64,000 bases of DNA from NCBI GenBank assembly GCA_002779825.1, contig PEVN01000452.1:18371-82370 (forward strand), written 5' to 3'. Within the stretch, counting starts at the first letter, position 1. Each line of letters starts with the position of its first letter. Positions 27,454-36,666 of the stretch are shown in pieces. A model generated the notes under the pieces. That model was not told where the DNA came from. It saw nothing but the letters and a program-made list of their open reading frames with translations, and ran no database searches. Both the position numbers and the translations under genes were made by a program. Origin of the DNA: Armatimonadetes bacterium CG06_land_8_20_14_3_00_66_21. GTDB taxonomy: Bacteria; Armatimonadota; Abditibacteriia; CG2-30-66-41.

Positions 27454-27518
27454 TTGCGCACAACCGTGAATCGTGATATCATTTCCCGAGAATTATCAGA
27501 CTTTCCCGGAATTTCCCG
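27454..27518 (+). promoter_or_regulatory. mraZ promoter (TTGCGC-N17-TATCAT) with TTTCCCG repeats resembling MraZ boxes
   Basis: ttgcgc 27454-27459, tatcat 27477-27482; TTTCCCG at 27482-27488, 27502-27508, 27512-27518 (10-bp register). Confidence 0.6.
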
Positions 27519-27541
27519 TAATATCCGTGCAACCGACCGCC

Positions 27542-27997
27542 ATGAGCGCCTCTGCCGCCAACTATGTTCAGCGAGTCGATGCCAAGTGGAGGCTTCCCGT
27601 TCCACTGAAGTTCCGCTCGACGTTTGCGCCGGAGTTCCAGATGTTCCTGGATCATGATAACTACTTGGCGCTCGTGTCGTTGCAGCGGTGGCAGGAACTC
27701 GTTGAGTACATGGACTCCCAGCGCAAGCTGAACCCGGACGACGACGACCTCCAGGATGCCGTGGACCGCACGTACAACTTCTCGGAAGAGGTCTCGGTGG
27801 ATGGCAGCGGTCGGTTCGTGATCCCGTCGCGGTTGCGCCCGGAGTGCGACCTGCAACCCGAGACTGAAGCCGTCTTTGTCGGCCGCGCCGACCGCGTTAC
27901 GCTCGTGTCATTGGCGAGCTTCGAGCAGGCCTTCGAGCCGAAACTGAGGTCAGAGGACGCTCGGGCCGCCCAGAAGCGCCTCCTGCGGGGCGTTTGA
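27542..27997 (+). CDS. mraZ: transcriptional regulator MraZ
   Basis: MSASAANYVQRVDAKWRLPVPLKFRSTF...YNFSEEVSVDGSGRFVIPSRLR; first gene of the dcw cluster. Confidence 0.85.
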   Translation: MSASAANYVQRVDAKWRLPVPLKFRSTFAPEFQMFLDHDNYLALVSLQRWQELVEYMDSQRKLNPDDDDLQDAVDRTYNFSEEVSVDGSGRFVIPSRLRPECDLQPETEAVFVGRADRVTLVSLASFEQAFEPKLRSEDARAAQKRLLRGV

Positions 27998-28004
27998 TCG
28001 CCCT

Positions 28005-28982
28005 TTGACTCCCATGATTCAGCGCCGCCTGCATCCACCGGCTTTGGTGGAGGAGGTCTTGGACTTCCTTCGCGCTCGCGACTTGCGCGACGGCGTCGTG
28101 TGTGACTTGACCCTTGGTACAGCCGGCCATACACTGGCCCTGCTGCGAGCGAACCCGCACCTGCGGGTCGTTGGTTTCGACCGCGACGAGGAGTCGCTCC
28201 GAGTCGCGCAGGACCGGCTAACGGCTGAAGGCGTGTCGGCTCGATGTCGGTTCGTGCACGCGGACTACCGGTACTTTGGCGCGCACCTTGATAACTCAGA
28301 AGCTTCATGCGTCGGGGGAGTGCTTCTCGACGCAGGTTGTAGTCTCTGGCAACTCGACGATGCCCAGCGCGGGATGAGCTTCCGCGGCGAGGGTCCGTTG
28401 GACATGCGGTTCAGCACGTCCCAGGAGGGCTGCACCGCTGCTCAGCTCGTGAACGACTCCTCGGAGGAGAGGCTGGCCGAGTTGCTGAGACAGTATGGAG
28501 AGGAATCGTCTCGGGCCCGGATCACTGCTCGTGGCCTTTGTCGCAGCCGTCGCCGCAGTCCCATTCGAACTTCACAGGAACTCGTCGCCGCAATCAATGC
28601 AGCCACCACCGGCCCGTCCCGTCGCAGCAACGAGGCCGCCGTGACCCGGACGTTCGCTGCGCTTCGTAGCGCCGTCAACGAGGAGCTACCAGCCCTCGAA
28701 GGCGGTCTGCGCGAAGCGGCGCGAATGCTCGCGCCAGGCGGCCGGCTTGTAGTACTCACCTACCACTCTGGGGAAGACACCATCGCGAAGGCCGTCCTCG
28801 CGGAACTGTCCGGCCCCGGTCCGGGCCCTTTTTCCTCCTCTCCTGCACGGCAACCTGTGGTCCGGTTGGTGGCCAAGAAACCGGTTGTTCCCACCCGGAG
28901 GGAGACCTTGGCCAACCCGCGGGCGCGAGCCGCCAAGCTGCGGTGTGCCGAGAAGCTGCCCCCTGCAGAAGCTCCTGAGTAA
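28005..28982 (+). CDS. rsmH: divergent 16S rRNA (cytosine-N4)-methyltransferase RsmH
   Basis: DLTLGTAGHTLALL, LLDAGCSLWQLDDAQRGMSFRGEGPLDMRF, EAAVTRTFAALRSAVNEEL, APGGRLVVLTYHSGEDT; position after mraZ. Confidence 0.88.
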   Translation: MTPMIQRRLHPPALVEEVLDFLRARDLRDGVVCDLTLGTAGHTLALLRANPHLRVVGFDRDEESLRVAQDRLTAEGVSARCRFVHADYRYFGAHLDNSEASCVGGVLLDAGCSLWQLDDAQRGMSFRGEGPLDMRFSTSQEGCTAAQLVNDSSEERLAELLRQYGEESSRARITARGLCRSRRRSPIRTSQELVAAINAATTGPSRRSNEAAVTRTFAALRSAVNEELPALEGGLREAARMLAPGGRLVVLTYHSGEDTIAKAVLAELSGPGPGPFSSSPARQPVVRLVAKKPVVPTRRETLANPRARAAKLRCAEKLPPAEAPE

Positions 28983-29033
28983 TCATGTTCGGGCCGTCGC
29001 CCGTAGCCCCCCATCCAGAGAGGAGAGATTGCC

Positions 29034-29642
29034 TTGGCCGCTGATCCGCTGTTGACCCACGAGTCTCTGCTGCGCGTGCCGTCGGCGCCCGCCGCGGGGT
29101 ACCGCGCCCTCTCGTGGACGTGGGGTGCCATCGCCAAAGGGGTGTTCCTCTTTGCGCTGGGGATGACGCAGGTCTGGCTGTACGCGTGGTCCAAGACCGA
29201 GCAGGAACGGCTCGACAAGCTGAACACGAACGTGCAACGCGTACGCGCGCAGGCCCACAGCAAGGCCTACCGATATGCCCGTTTAGTGGACAGGTTCCAG
29301 GTGCAGCCTGCCGAGGCCGAGACCTTCCAGCGACTCACTCCGGAGTTGGTGGACCGCGTGCACCTTCCCGCCTCAACGGCGACCGTGGCAGCTTCCTGTC
29401 CGGTTGGAGCTAAGAACGCCGGGAACGCCAGGGGGGATTCCCCCGGAGGGGCGAACGTGTGGCGTTCGGTGGAGTACGTGCTCCGCGGGCACACTGCCGC
29501 CGCGGAGCAGAGATCGCCCGTTCGTGCGACCTCCGCTCGGGCCGCCGTGCCGGCGTTCGGCGACAGGTGCTTGCGCGAATGGCGCGCGGCGGGGAAAATC
29601 TGTCCGCGAGGGAGACCTGATCCTTGGGCGTTCAACCGGTAA
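29034..29642 (+). CDS. FtsL-like bitopic membrane protein
   Basis: TTG start; single TM (AIAKGVFLFALGMTQVWLYAWS) then coiled-coil-like KTEQERLDKLNTNVQRVRAQAHS; lies between rsmH and ftsI. Identity mainly positional. Confidence 0.55.
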   Translation: MAADPLLTHESLLRVPSAPAAGYRALSWTWGAIAKGVFLFALGMTQVWLYAWSKTEQERLDKLNTNVQRVRAQAHSKAYRYARLVDRFQVQPAEAETFQRLTPELVDRVHLPASTATVAASCPVGAKNAGNARGDSPGGANVWRSVEYVLRGHTAAAEQRSPVRATSARAAVPAFGDRCLREWRAAGKICPRGRPDPWAFNR

Positions 29643-31414
29643 CGCAGCGTCGAACTGCAGTCATCCCGTGGCTGTTCTTCTTCTGCCTGCTTGGGTTCGC
29701 AGGCAAGGTCGGCAACCTGCAGTTGGCGGGGGAAGAAGCACACTGGACGCGAGACACGCTCAAGCCCAGGCGCCTTCGGGAGGAAGTCGTACCCGCCCGC
29801 CGAGGCACGCTGTATGCCCGCAACGGCACGCCGGTGGTGGTCACTGTCGACCGGAAGGCGGTTACCGCCAATCCGCAAGTGGGGCGCGACAGCGCGGCCG
29901 TGGCGCACGAGCTCGCCGGGCTGCTGGGAGAGCCGGAGCTGCTCCTCAGAGCGCGGCTTGCGAAGAGGCGACAGGCGGATGGAAGCCCGAACTTCTACGT
30001 CAAGCTGTGTGGCAAGGTGCCCCTCTCGGCCGAGGAGCGGTTGCTCCCCAGGACGCACAGGTACCCGCTGCAGAACGACGAGTGCGCGCAGTTCCCCGGC
30101 GTCTACCTCAGCACGTGGCATGAGCGCCGGTACCCCCTCGGCTCCTTCGCCTCGCAGCTCCTGGGACGGATTCAGGACGACGGGGTACCGACCGGCGGCA
30201 TTGAGCGGTTCTACCAGGACCGTTTGGCCGGGCGCGATGCTCAGCGTACGTACGAAGTAGACGCCAACGGCCACGCGGTGCCAAACGGGTACGCGCGCGA
30301 GGTAGCGGCCAAGCAGGGGCAGAGCTTGGTGCTCACTCTGGACGAAAACCTCCAGACCGCTGCGGAGACTGCGCTGGCTCAGTGCCTGGAGCAGTTCAGC
30401 CCTGAGTTTGCTTGTGCGCTGGTGCTGCACCCGCCGACGGGGCAAGTGCTGGCATGGGCCTGCGCGCCTTCGTTCGACCCGAACCACGTGCGCCCCGAGG
30501 ACATCGCGTCCATGAACAACCGGCCCGTCACGTATGTGTTCGAGCCCGGTTCGACCTTGAAGCCGGTGGTGGCCGGGATCATTGCGGAGAACACGACCGA
30601 CTGGCAGTCCAAGCGGTACGACTGCACTGGGGTCATGCAACTGGGCAATCGCCAGAAGCACTGCTGGATCCTGTCCGAGAAGGGCCACGGCCACGGGCCG
30701 CAGGGCCTGTCAGACGGCATCTGCAACTCCTGCAACATCGCGATGATGCAGTTTGGGCTGCGGCTGGACGCCCGGGTGTTGTATGCGGGCTTCGCGCAGT
30801 TCGGGCTCACGAAGCCCACCGGCTGCGACGTGCCATACGAACGCAGCGGGATGCTGGCGCCCTACGACACATGGAGTCTGCAACGGCACGCCGATGTCAG
30901 CTATGGCCAGGGCATCGCCATCACCCCGCTGCAATTGGCGACCGCCATCTCGGCAATCGCCAATGGCGGGAAGCTCATGCGGCCGTATGTGGTGTCCGAA
31001 GCGATCGATGAGTCCGGCCGCCGGCACCCGATCGGCAGACCATGTGTTGTCCGGCAAGCGCTCTCGAAGACGACCGCCTCCCAAGTCACCGACATGATGG
31101 TGCGGGTGATTGACGAAGGCACCGGCAAGAGCGTTGCCCTCCCCAACGTCCGCGTCGCCGGAAAGACGGGGTCGGCCCAGAAGGCGGTCAATGGGCACTA
31201 CCCCGCCGGCCACTACATCTGCACGTTCACCGGCTTTGCGCCCGCTGAGGCGCCGCGCGCCTGCGTCTTGGTGATGGTCGTGGAACCGAAGGGCGCCCAT
31301 TGGGGTTCGGAGGTTTGCGGGTCTACCTTCAAAGCGATCATGCAGGAAGCACTGCTGCACACGGAGATCCGCCCCGTTCTCACTGCGGGCAGACCGCGCG
31401 GGCCGAGGATCTAA
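29624..31414 (+). CDS. ftsI: peptidoglycan transpeptidase FtsI/PBP
   Basis: 596 aa; RRGTLYARNGTPVV, SxxK (EPGSTLKP), SxN (NSCNIAM), KTG (AGKTGSAQK). Confidence 0.95.
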   Translation: MGVQPVTQRRTAVIPWLFFFCLLGFAGKVGNLQLAGEEAHWTRDTLKPRRLREEVVPARRGTLYARNGTPVVVTVDRKAVTANPQVGRDSAAVAHELAGLLGEPELLLRARLAKRRQADGSPNFYVKLCGKVPLSAEERLLPRTHRYPLQNDECAQFPGVYLSTWHERRYPLGSFASQLLGRIQDDGVPTGGIERFYQDRLAGRDAQRTYEVDANGHAVPNGYAREVAAKQGQSLVLTLDENLQTAAETALAQCLEQFSPEFACALVLHPPTGQVLAWACAPSFDPNHVRPEDIASMNNRPVTYVFEPGSTLKPVVAGIIAENTTDWQSKRYDCTGVMQLGNRQKHCWILSEKGHGHGPQGLSDGICNSCNIAMMQFGLRLDARVLYAGFAQFGLTKPTGCDVPYERSGMLAPYDTWSLQRHADVSYGQGIAITPLQLATAISAIANGGKLMRPYVVSEAIDESGRRHPIGRPCVVRQALSKTTASQVTDMMVRVIDEGTGKSVALPNVRVAGKTGSAQKAVNGHYPAGHYICTFTGFAPAEAPRACVLVMVVEPKGAHWGSEVCGSTFKAIMQEALLHTEIRPVLTAGRPRGPRI

Positions 31415-31432
31415 GATGAGGACCTGACGACA

Positions 31433-32926
31433 GTGCGCACGCTACCCGAGCTTCTTCAGGACGTCGCAATCGCACGGACCACCGGCGAGGCCGCGAGACC
31501 GGTCGAGGGTCTCGCCTACGACTCGCGAACCGTCAAGCCGGGCGACCTCTTCGTCTGCATCAAGGGGTTCGCGACTGACGGGCACCGCTTCGTCGGCGAG
31601 GCGCTCGCCCGGGGCGCGACAGCGATCGTCTGCCAGGTGGACAACACGGTCCTGCTCCCGAGCCTCGGCGCTGCGGCCCTGGTAGAGGTCGCGGATTCGC
31701 GAGTGGCGCTGGCCGAACTGAGTTGCGAGTTCTTCGACCACCCCTCCCGCGAGTTGAGGGTATTCGCCGTGACGGGTACCAACGGCAAGACCACCACGGC
31801 CACGATGGTCGCGCGGGTCTTCGAGTCGGCCGGGATCCCCTCGGCCAGCCTCGGGACCTTGGGGATTCGGGTTGGGGAGCGAACACGCGCCTTGAGTCGC
31901 ACCACCCCGGAGGCACCGGACCTTCAGGCTGCGCTCAGAGGATTGGTCGACGATGGGATCCGCGCTGTGTGTATGGAGGTGTCTTCGCACGCCCTCTCCC
32001 TTCACCGAGTCCACGGCTGCGCCTTCGATGCCGCGGTGTTCACAAACCTGACCCGGGAGCACCTCGACTTCCACTCGACCCTCGAGAACTACTTTGCCGC
32101 CAAAGCTGTTCTGTTCACCGATTACGCAGAGGTAGCAGGACGGCTCAAAGCCTTCGTTGCCGTGATCAACGCCGACGATGCCGCGGGTCGGAGACTTGTT
32201 GACCTCTGCCCCAGCCCGACGCTCACCTACGGGATCGAGACCGACGCAAACCTGCGCGCCGAAGGGCTGGCCATCCGGCGGGACGGGGCGGCCTACGTCG
32301 CTCAGTTCGACGACATCCACCTGCCTGTGCACCTCCCGATGACAGGACGCTTCAACGTCTACAATTCGCTGGCTGCGGCAGGCGTCGGCATCGTCTCCGG
32401 GCTGGATCCGGTGGCGATCAGGCAAGGGTTGGAGAGTGTGCATCCCCCCGCCGGCAGGCTGGAGATGATCGAGGAAGGACAGCCCTTTGCCGTGGCGGTC
32501 GATTACGCACACACCCCGGACGGGCTCCGGAATGCCATCTCCACTGTGCGCGAGATCGCCGACGGGCGGGTGATCTCGGTCTTCGGGTGCGGCGGCGACC
32601 GAGACCGCACCAAGCGGCCGCAGATGGGCGGCCTCGCCGCGAGCCTGAGCGATCTGTGCATTGTCACCTCGGACAACCCCCGGACCGAGGACCCCGAAGC
32701 CATCGTCGGCGACATCCTGGAGGGGATTGAGGACACCGGCGGCTGTGAGGTTATCCTCGATCGCCAGACTGCCATCGAACGCTCCTTGGCTCTGGCCGAG
32801 CCAGGCGACTTCGTTCTAATCGCGGGGAAGGGTCACGAAACGTACCAAATCTTCCAGGATCGCACGATTCACTTCGACGACCGCGAGGTTGTCCGGGCTG
32901 CATTGAGGGGGCGACTCGGTGCTTGA
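31433..32926 (+). CDS. murE: UDP-MurNAc-tripeptide ligase MurE
   Basis: VTGTNGKTTTATMVARVFESAGIPSASLGTLGI, LTREHLDFH, VDYAHTPDGLRNAI, FGCGGDRDRTKRPQMG, SDNPRTEDPEAI. Confidence 0.98.
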   Translation: MRTLPELLQDVAIARTTGEAARPVEGLAYDSRTVKPGDLFVCIKGFATDGHRFVGEALARGATAIVCQVDNTVLLPSLGAAALVEVADSRVALAELSCEFFDHPSRELRVFAVTGTNGKTTTATMVARVFESAGIPSASLGTLGIRVGERTRALSRTTPEAPDLQAALRGLVDDGIRAVCMEVSSHALSLHRVHGCAFDAAVFTNLTREHLDFHSTLENYFAAKAVLFTDYAEVAGRLKAFVAVINADDAAGRRLVDLCPSPTLTYGIETDANLRAEGLAIRRDGAAYVAQFDDIHLPVHLPMTGRFNVYNSLAAAGVGIVSGLDPVAIRQGLESVHPPAGRLEMIEEGQPFAVAVDYAHTPDGLRNAISTVREIADGRVISVFGCGGDRDRTKRPQMGGLAASLSDLCIVTSDNPRTEDPEAIVGDILEGIEDTGGCEVILDRQTAIERSLALAEPGDFVLIAGKGHETYQIFQDRTIHFDDREVVRAALRGRLGA

Positions 32927-34301
32927 GTGGTCAGCGGCCGAGATGTGTGCCGACCTGAAGGGGACCCTCCTGGGCGGTCTCCCCACCGCTCGCTTGACCG
33001 GGGTCTCGACCGACACCCGCTCGATCGCGCCCGGGTGTCTGTTCTTCGCGTTGCAGGGGGAGCGGTTCGACGGGCATCACTTCTGCCGCGAGGCGCTCGA
33101 GGCGGGTGCTGGCGGGGTGGTGGTGAATCGCTCCGACCTCGACCTCCCGCAAGGGGGCGTTGTTGTCTGCGTCGACGACCCGTTGTTGGCACTGGGGCGC
33201 CTCGCCGCTGCACACCGGAACCGGTTCGACGTGCCCGTTATTGCCGTCACCGGCAGCGTTGGCAAGTCGACAGTCAAGGCGTGGATCGCGACGATCCTTG
33301 AGCAATCTCGCCGCACGCTGGGCGCCAGGGAGAGCTACAACAACGAGATTGGGTTGCCGCTCACGCTGCTGGAGCTGACCGCCGACACCGAGGTGGTGGT
33401 GCTCGAGATGGCCATGCGCGGGCTCGGCCAGATCAAGTACTTGTGCGACTTGGCGCGGCCGCAGATCGGCGTGATCACCAACGTCGGCGTCTCTCATTTG
33501 GAGTTGCTGGGCAGCGTCGCGAACATCGCCAAAGCGAAGGGCGAGCTGTTTGAGGCGCTCCCGCCGGAGGGCGTCGCCGTTGCAGACTCGGCCGGGCCGC
33601 ACTACGGCGACCTGTGCGCGCGAGCCACCTGCCGCTGCCTTAGCTGTGGGCTTGGCGAAAGAGCAGCCGTCCGCGGAGACAACCTACGGCCCGGCGCTGA
33701 CGGAACCACTCAGTTCGACCTCTGCCACGAGGGCGACCACGTGAGGGTCACCCTCAACGCACCCGGCCGCCACAACGTGGAGAACGCCCTGACGGCCGCG
33801 GCTGCTTGTCTCGCCGTGGGTGTCCCACTCACTGAGGTCGCAGCAGGCCTCGCCTGCGTGACTCCGCCGAAGATGCGGCTGCAGCCTCTGCGCAGCCTCC
33901 GCGGCACTGTCGTGCTCTCCGACTGCTACAACTCCGCCCCCGTTTCAGCCCAAGCCGCCGTAGGGGTGGCTCGCGACTGGCAGATCGGGGGGAGACGACT
34001 CGCCGTGTTGGGAGACATGAAGGAACTGGGCCCCGAGAGCGCCGCTCTGCACCGACAGCTCGGCCGGTCGCTGCCCGCGGCAGGCTTCGCGTGGGTCTTC
34101 GCCGTCGGCGACTATGCAGACGACCTGATCGAGGGGGCAGTCGTCGCCGGGATGAGTGCCAAACAGGCAATCTCGTGCGAGGACAACCAGCAGATCGCCC
34201 AGCGGCTCGGCGCTGAAGTCCGGCCCGACGACCTGGTCTTGGTCAAGGGCTCGCGCGCCATGCAGTTGGAGCAGGTCGTGGAGGCGCTCTGCAATGCGTG
34301 A
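32919..34301 (+). CDS. murF: UDP-MurNAc-tripeptide-D-Ala-D-Ala ligase MurF
   Basis: VTGSVGKSTVKAWIATILEQ, NNEIGLPLTLLEL, VVLEMAMRGLGQI, DCYNSAPVS, VLGDMKELG. Confidence 0.97.
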   Translation: MLEWSAAEMCADLKGTLLGGLPTARLTGVSTDTRSIAPGCLFFALQGERFDGHHFCREALEAGAGGVVVNRSDLDLPQGGVVVCVDDPLLALGRLAAAHRNRFDVPVIAVTGSVGKSTVKAWIATILEQSRRTLGARESYNNEIGLPLTLLELTADTEVVVLEMAMRGLGQIKYLCDLARPQIGVITNVGVSHLELLGSVANIAKAKGELFEALPPEGVAVADSAGPHYGDLCARATCRCLSCGLGERAAVRGDNLRPGADGTTQFDLCHEGDHVRVTLNAPGRHNVENALTAAAACLAVGVPLTEVAAGLACVTPPKMRLQPLRSLRGTVVLSDCYNSAPVSAQAAVGVARDWQIGGRRLAVLGDMKELGPESAALHRQLGRSLPAAGFAWVFAVGDYADDLIEGAVVAGMSAKQAISCEDNQQIAQRLGAEVRPDDLVLVKGSRAMQLEQVVEALCNA

Positions 34302-35253
34302 GTGCCTCGTTGCCGCCGCCCTCGCGGCCGGGATTGTGTTGGCCGCCACGGGTCCCTTCGCCCGGTGGCTTCGAGCCGGGCGGCTACGGCGGGAGGTGCG
34401 CATTGACACTCCGGAGTCCCACCAGGCGAAACAAGGAACGCCCTCGATGGGAGGGGTCGTGCTGACGTTGGCGGTCGCGGCGGCTTGCCTGGCCGCCAGC
34501 CCCACGGTGTCGTGTCTGGTGCTGACCCTTGCCACGGTGGCCTTCGCCGGTCTCGGCTTCCTCGACGACTTTGTCAAAGCGACCGCCCGCCCCGGGTTCG
34601 GGATCAAGGCGCGCCACAAGTTCTCCGTTCAGGTGGGGCTTTCGGGGGGGGCTGTCTACGCCGTGGCGTGGGCGTTCGAGTTGCCGCCGGCGCTGCATTG
34701 GCCGCCGACGTTCGCTGCGGTGCCACTGGGCTGGGCGTTCGTTCCTGCCGCGGTGTTCTTCGTGGTGGCCGTAACGAACGCCACCAACATTGTGGATGGA
34801 TTGGATGGTCTGGCTGCTGGCGTGCTGTTTCTGTGCTTCGGCGCCCTGACCGTGATCTCAGCCGTTGAGGGACTCACCCCGGTGGCGGCATTCAGTGGCG
34901 CCGCGGCTGGCGCTTGTCTGGCATTTCTGTGGTTCAACCGGCATCCGGCCCGGATCTGGATGGGCGACACCGGCTCGATGGCATTGGGCGCCGGCCTGGC
35001 GTTGACCGCGTTGGCCAGCGGCAAAGAGCTGCTGCTGCCGCTGCTCGCCCTCGTGCTGGTGGTCGACGGCGTCTCCGTGATCCTCCAAGTGCTCGCGTTC
35101 AAGACAACCGGGAAGCGCCTCTTCCGAATTGCTCCCATCCATCACGCCCTCGAATTGAGAGGCTGGCCTGAAACCCGAGTCGTGACTGCCGCCTGGCTCC
35201 TGACAGGAGTCGGCGCTTTGGGCAGTGCGGCAGTCTGGCTTTCCGGCAGGTAG
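34294..35253 (+). CDS. mraY: phospho-N-acetylmuramoyl-pentapeptide transferase MraY
   Basis: QGTPSMGGVVLTLAV, FLDDFVKATARP, NATNIVDGLDGLAAG, WMGDTGSMALGAGLA, PIHHALELRGWPE; ATG at 34294 overlaps the murF stop. Confidence 0.96.
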   Translation: MRECLVAAALAAGIVLAATGPFARWLRAGRLRREVRIDTPESHQAKQGTPSMGGVVLTLAVAAACLAASPTVSCLVLTLATVAFAGLGFLDDFVKATARPGFGIKARHKFSVQVGLSGGAVYAVAWAFELPPALHWPPTFAAVPLGWAFVPAAVFFVVAVTNATNIVDGLDGLAAGVLFLCFGALTVISAVEGLTPVAAFSGAAAGACLAFLWFNRHPARIWMGDTGSMALGAGLALTALASGKELLLPLLALVLVVDGVSVILQVLAFKTTGKRLFRIAPIHHALELRGWPETRVVTAAWLLTGVGALGSAAVWLSGR

Positions 35254-35263
35254 AGAGACGACA

Positions 35264-36664
35264 GTGCCAACCACACCGACACGTGATAGCTCCTTCGCCG
35301 AAGCACTTGCCGGCAAGCAGGTGGCTGTCGTCGGCCTGCAACGCAGCGGCTTGGCGCTGGCCCGGGAACTGGCCCGCCGCGGTGCTGTCGTCGTGGGGAC
35401 GGATGAGAAGTCGTGCGCTGAGCTGCCCGCAGCCGTCGACGAGTTCGCGCGGCTGGGAGCGACTGTCCACTGCGGCGAGGACGCCTACCAGGGGCTTTGC
35501 GAGTGCGACCTGATCGTCGTCAGCCCGGGCGTCCCAATCGACAAGCCTGCGCTGGCCGAGGCGCGCCGGCAGCAGATCCCCGTCCTCGGCGAAGTCGAGT
35601 TCGCCTCTCGTCTGACTCCGAACGAGATCGTCGCAGTCACCGGCACCAAGGGGAAGACCACGACCGTCTCGCTGCTCGGCGCGATGCTCTCGGCGGCGGG
35701 AATCGCCAACCGCGTCTGCGGCAACATCGGGCAGCCGTTGGTCGGCGAGGTGGCCGCCGCCGCCCCTGCCGAGGTGCTGGTGGTTGAGGTCAGTAGTTTC
35801 CAGCTTGAGTCGACCGCGCTTTTTCGCCCGCGGCACGCGGCGATCCTCAACGTAGCCAGCGATCACCAGGACCGCCATGCCTCGTTTGAGGAGTACGTAG
35901 GGGCAAAGCTCAAGCTGCTGCACAACCAGACGGCAGAGGACCGCTGCTACCTCTCCTGCGACTACCCCGAGCTGCGGCAGGCCGGGGAGGGCGCCGTCGC
36001 TCCCGTGACGTGGCTCAGCGTCGGGCGGCCGCTCGACGCCGGTGCTTGGGTGAGCAGTGCCGACGAGCTTTGCTGCCAACTGCCTCAGTGGGAAGGAGTC
36101 CTGTGCAGAACGGAGGACCTGAAGCTGCTCGGGCGGCACAACGCCGGCAACGCGCTGTTTGCCGCTGCAGTTGCGTTCGCGCACGGCGCCTCTGTGGACC
36201 AGGTGCGCTCGGTGTTGACTTCCTTTGCGGGCGTTCTCCATCGGCTTGAGCGCGTCGCTGACGTCGACGGGGTAACCTTCTGGAATGACACGATGGCGAC
36301 GACGCCCTTCGCCGCCAAAGCGGCGCTGGAAGCAATGCGCGGCCCGACGGTGATTATAGTCGGCGGGCGCGCCAAGACGGACGACTTCGCTCCGTTGATC
36401 GACGCGCTCTCTCGGCTGGCAAAGGCAACGGTGTGCCTTGGCGAGAGCGGGCCGGCCCTCGCCGCGCTGGCCCGTTCGGCAGGAGTGCCCCGGGTCGAGC
36501 AGGCTTCGTCGCTGTCTGCCGCTGTGGGCGCGGCCTTTGCCGCTGCGTCGGCCGGAGACAACGTTCTGCTGTCGCCGGCATGCGCCAGCTTCGACATGTT
36601 CCGAGATTACGCAGACCGGGGCGAGCAGTTCCGGCAGTGCGTCGCAGCGCTACGAGGTAACTGA
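35264..36664 (+). CDS. murD: UDP-MurNAc-L-Ala-D-Glu ligase MurD
   Basis: VAVVGLQRSGLALARELARRGAVV, VTGTKGKTTTVSLLGAML, NIGQPLVGEV, FWNDTMATTPFAAKAAL; GTG start at 35264. Confidence 0.96.
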   Translation: MPTTPTRDSSFAEALAGKQVAVVGLQRSGLALARELARRGAVVVGTDEKSCAELPAAVDEFARLGATVHCGEDAYQGLCECDLIVVSPGVPIDKPALAEARRQQIPVLGEVEFASRLTPNEIVAVTGTKGKTTTVSLLGAMLSAAGIANRVCGNIGQPLVGEVAAAAPAEVLVVEVSSFQLESTALFRPRHAAILNVASDHQDRHASFEEYVGAKLKLLHNQTAEDRCYLSCDYPELRQAGEGAVAPVTWLSVGRPLDAGAWVSSADELCCQLPQWEGVLCRTEDLKLLGRHNAGNALFAAAVAFAHGASVDQVRSVLTSFAGVLHRLERVADVDGVTFWNDTMATTPFAAKAALEAMRGPTVIIVGGRAKTDDFAPLIDALSRLAKATVCLGESGPALAALARSAGVPRVEQASSLSAAVGAAFAAASAGDNVLLSPACASFDMFRDYADRGEQFRQCVAALRGN

Positions 36665-36666
36665 AC

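Noticed and set aside
27473-27541. N-terminal extension of mraZ (MISFPENYQTFPEF...)
   Set aside because: Would translate the promoter -10 and box repeats; MraZ homology begins around NYVQRVDAKWRL, so the ATG at 27542 is preferred.
29404-30123. 239-aa ORF inside ftsL/ftsI
   Set aside because: Out-of-frame overlap with a well-supported PBP gene.
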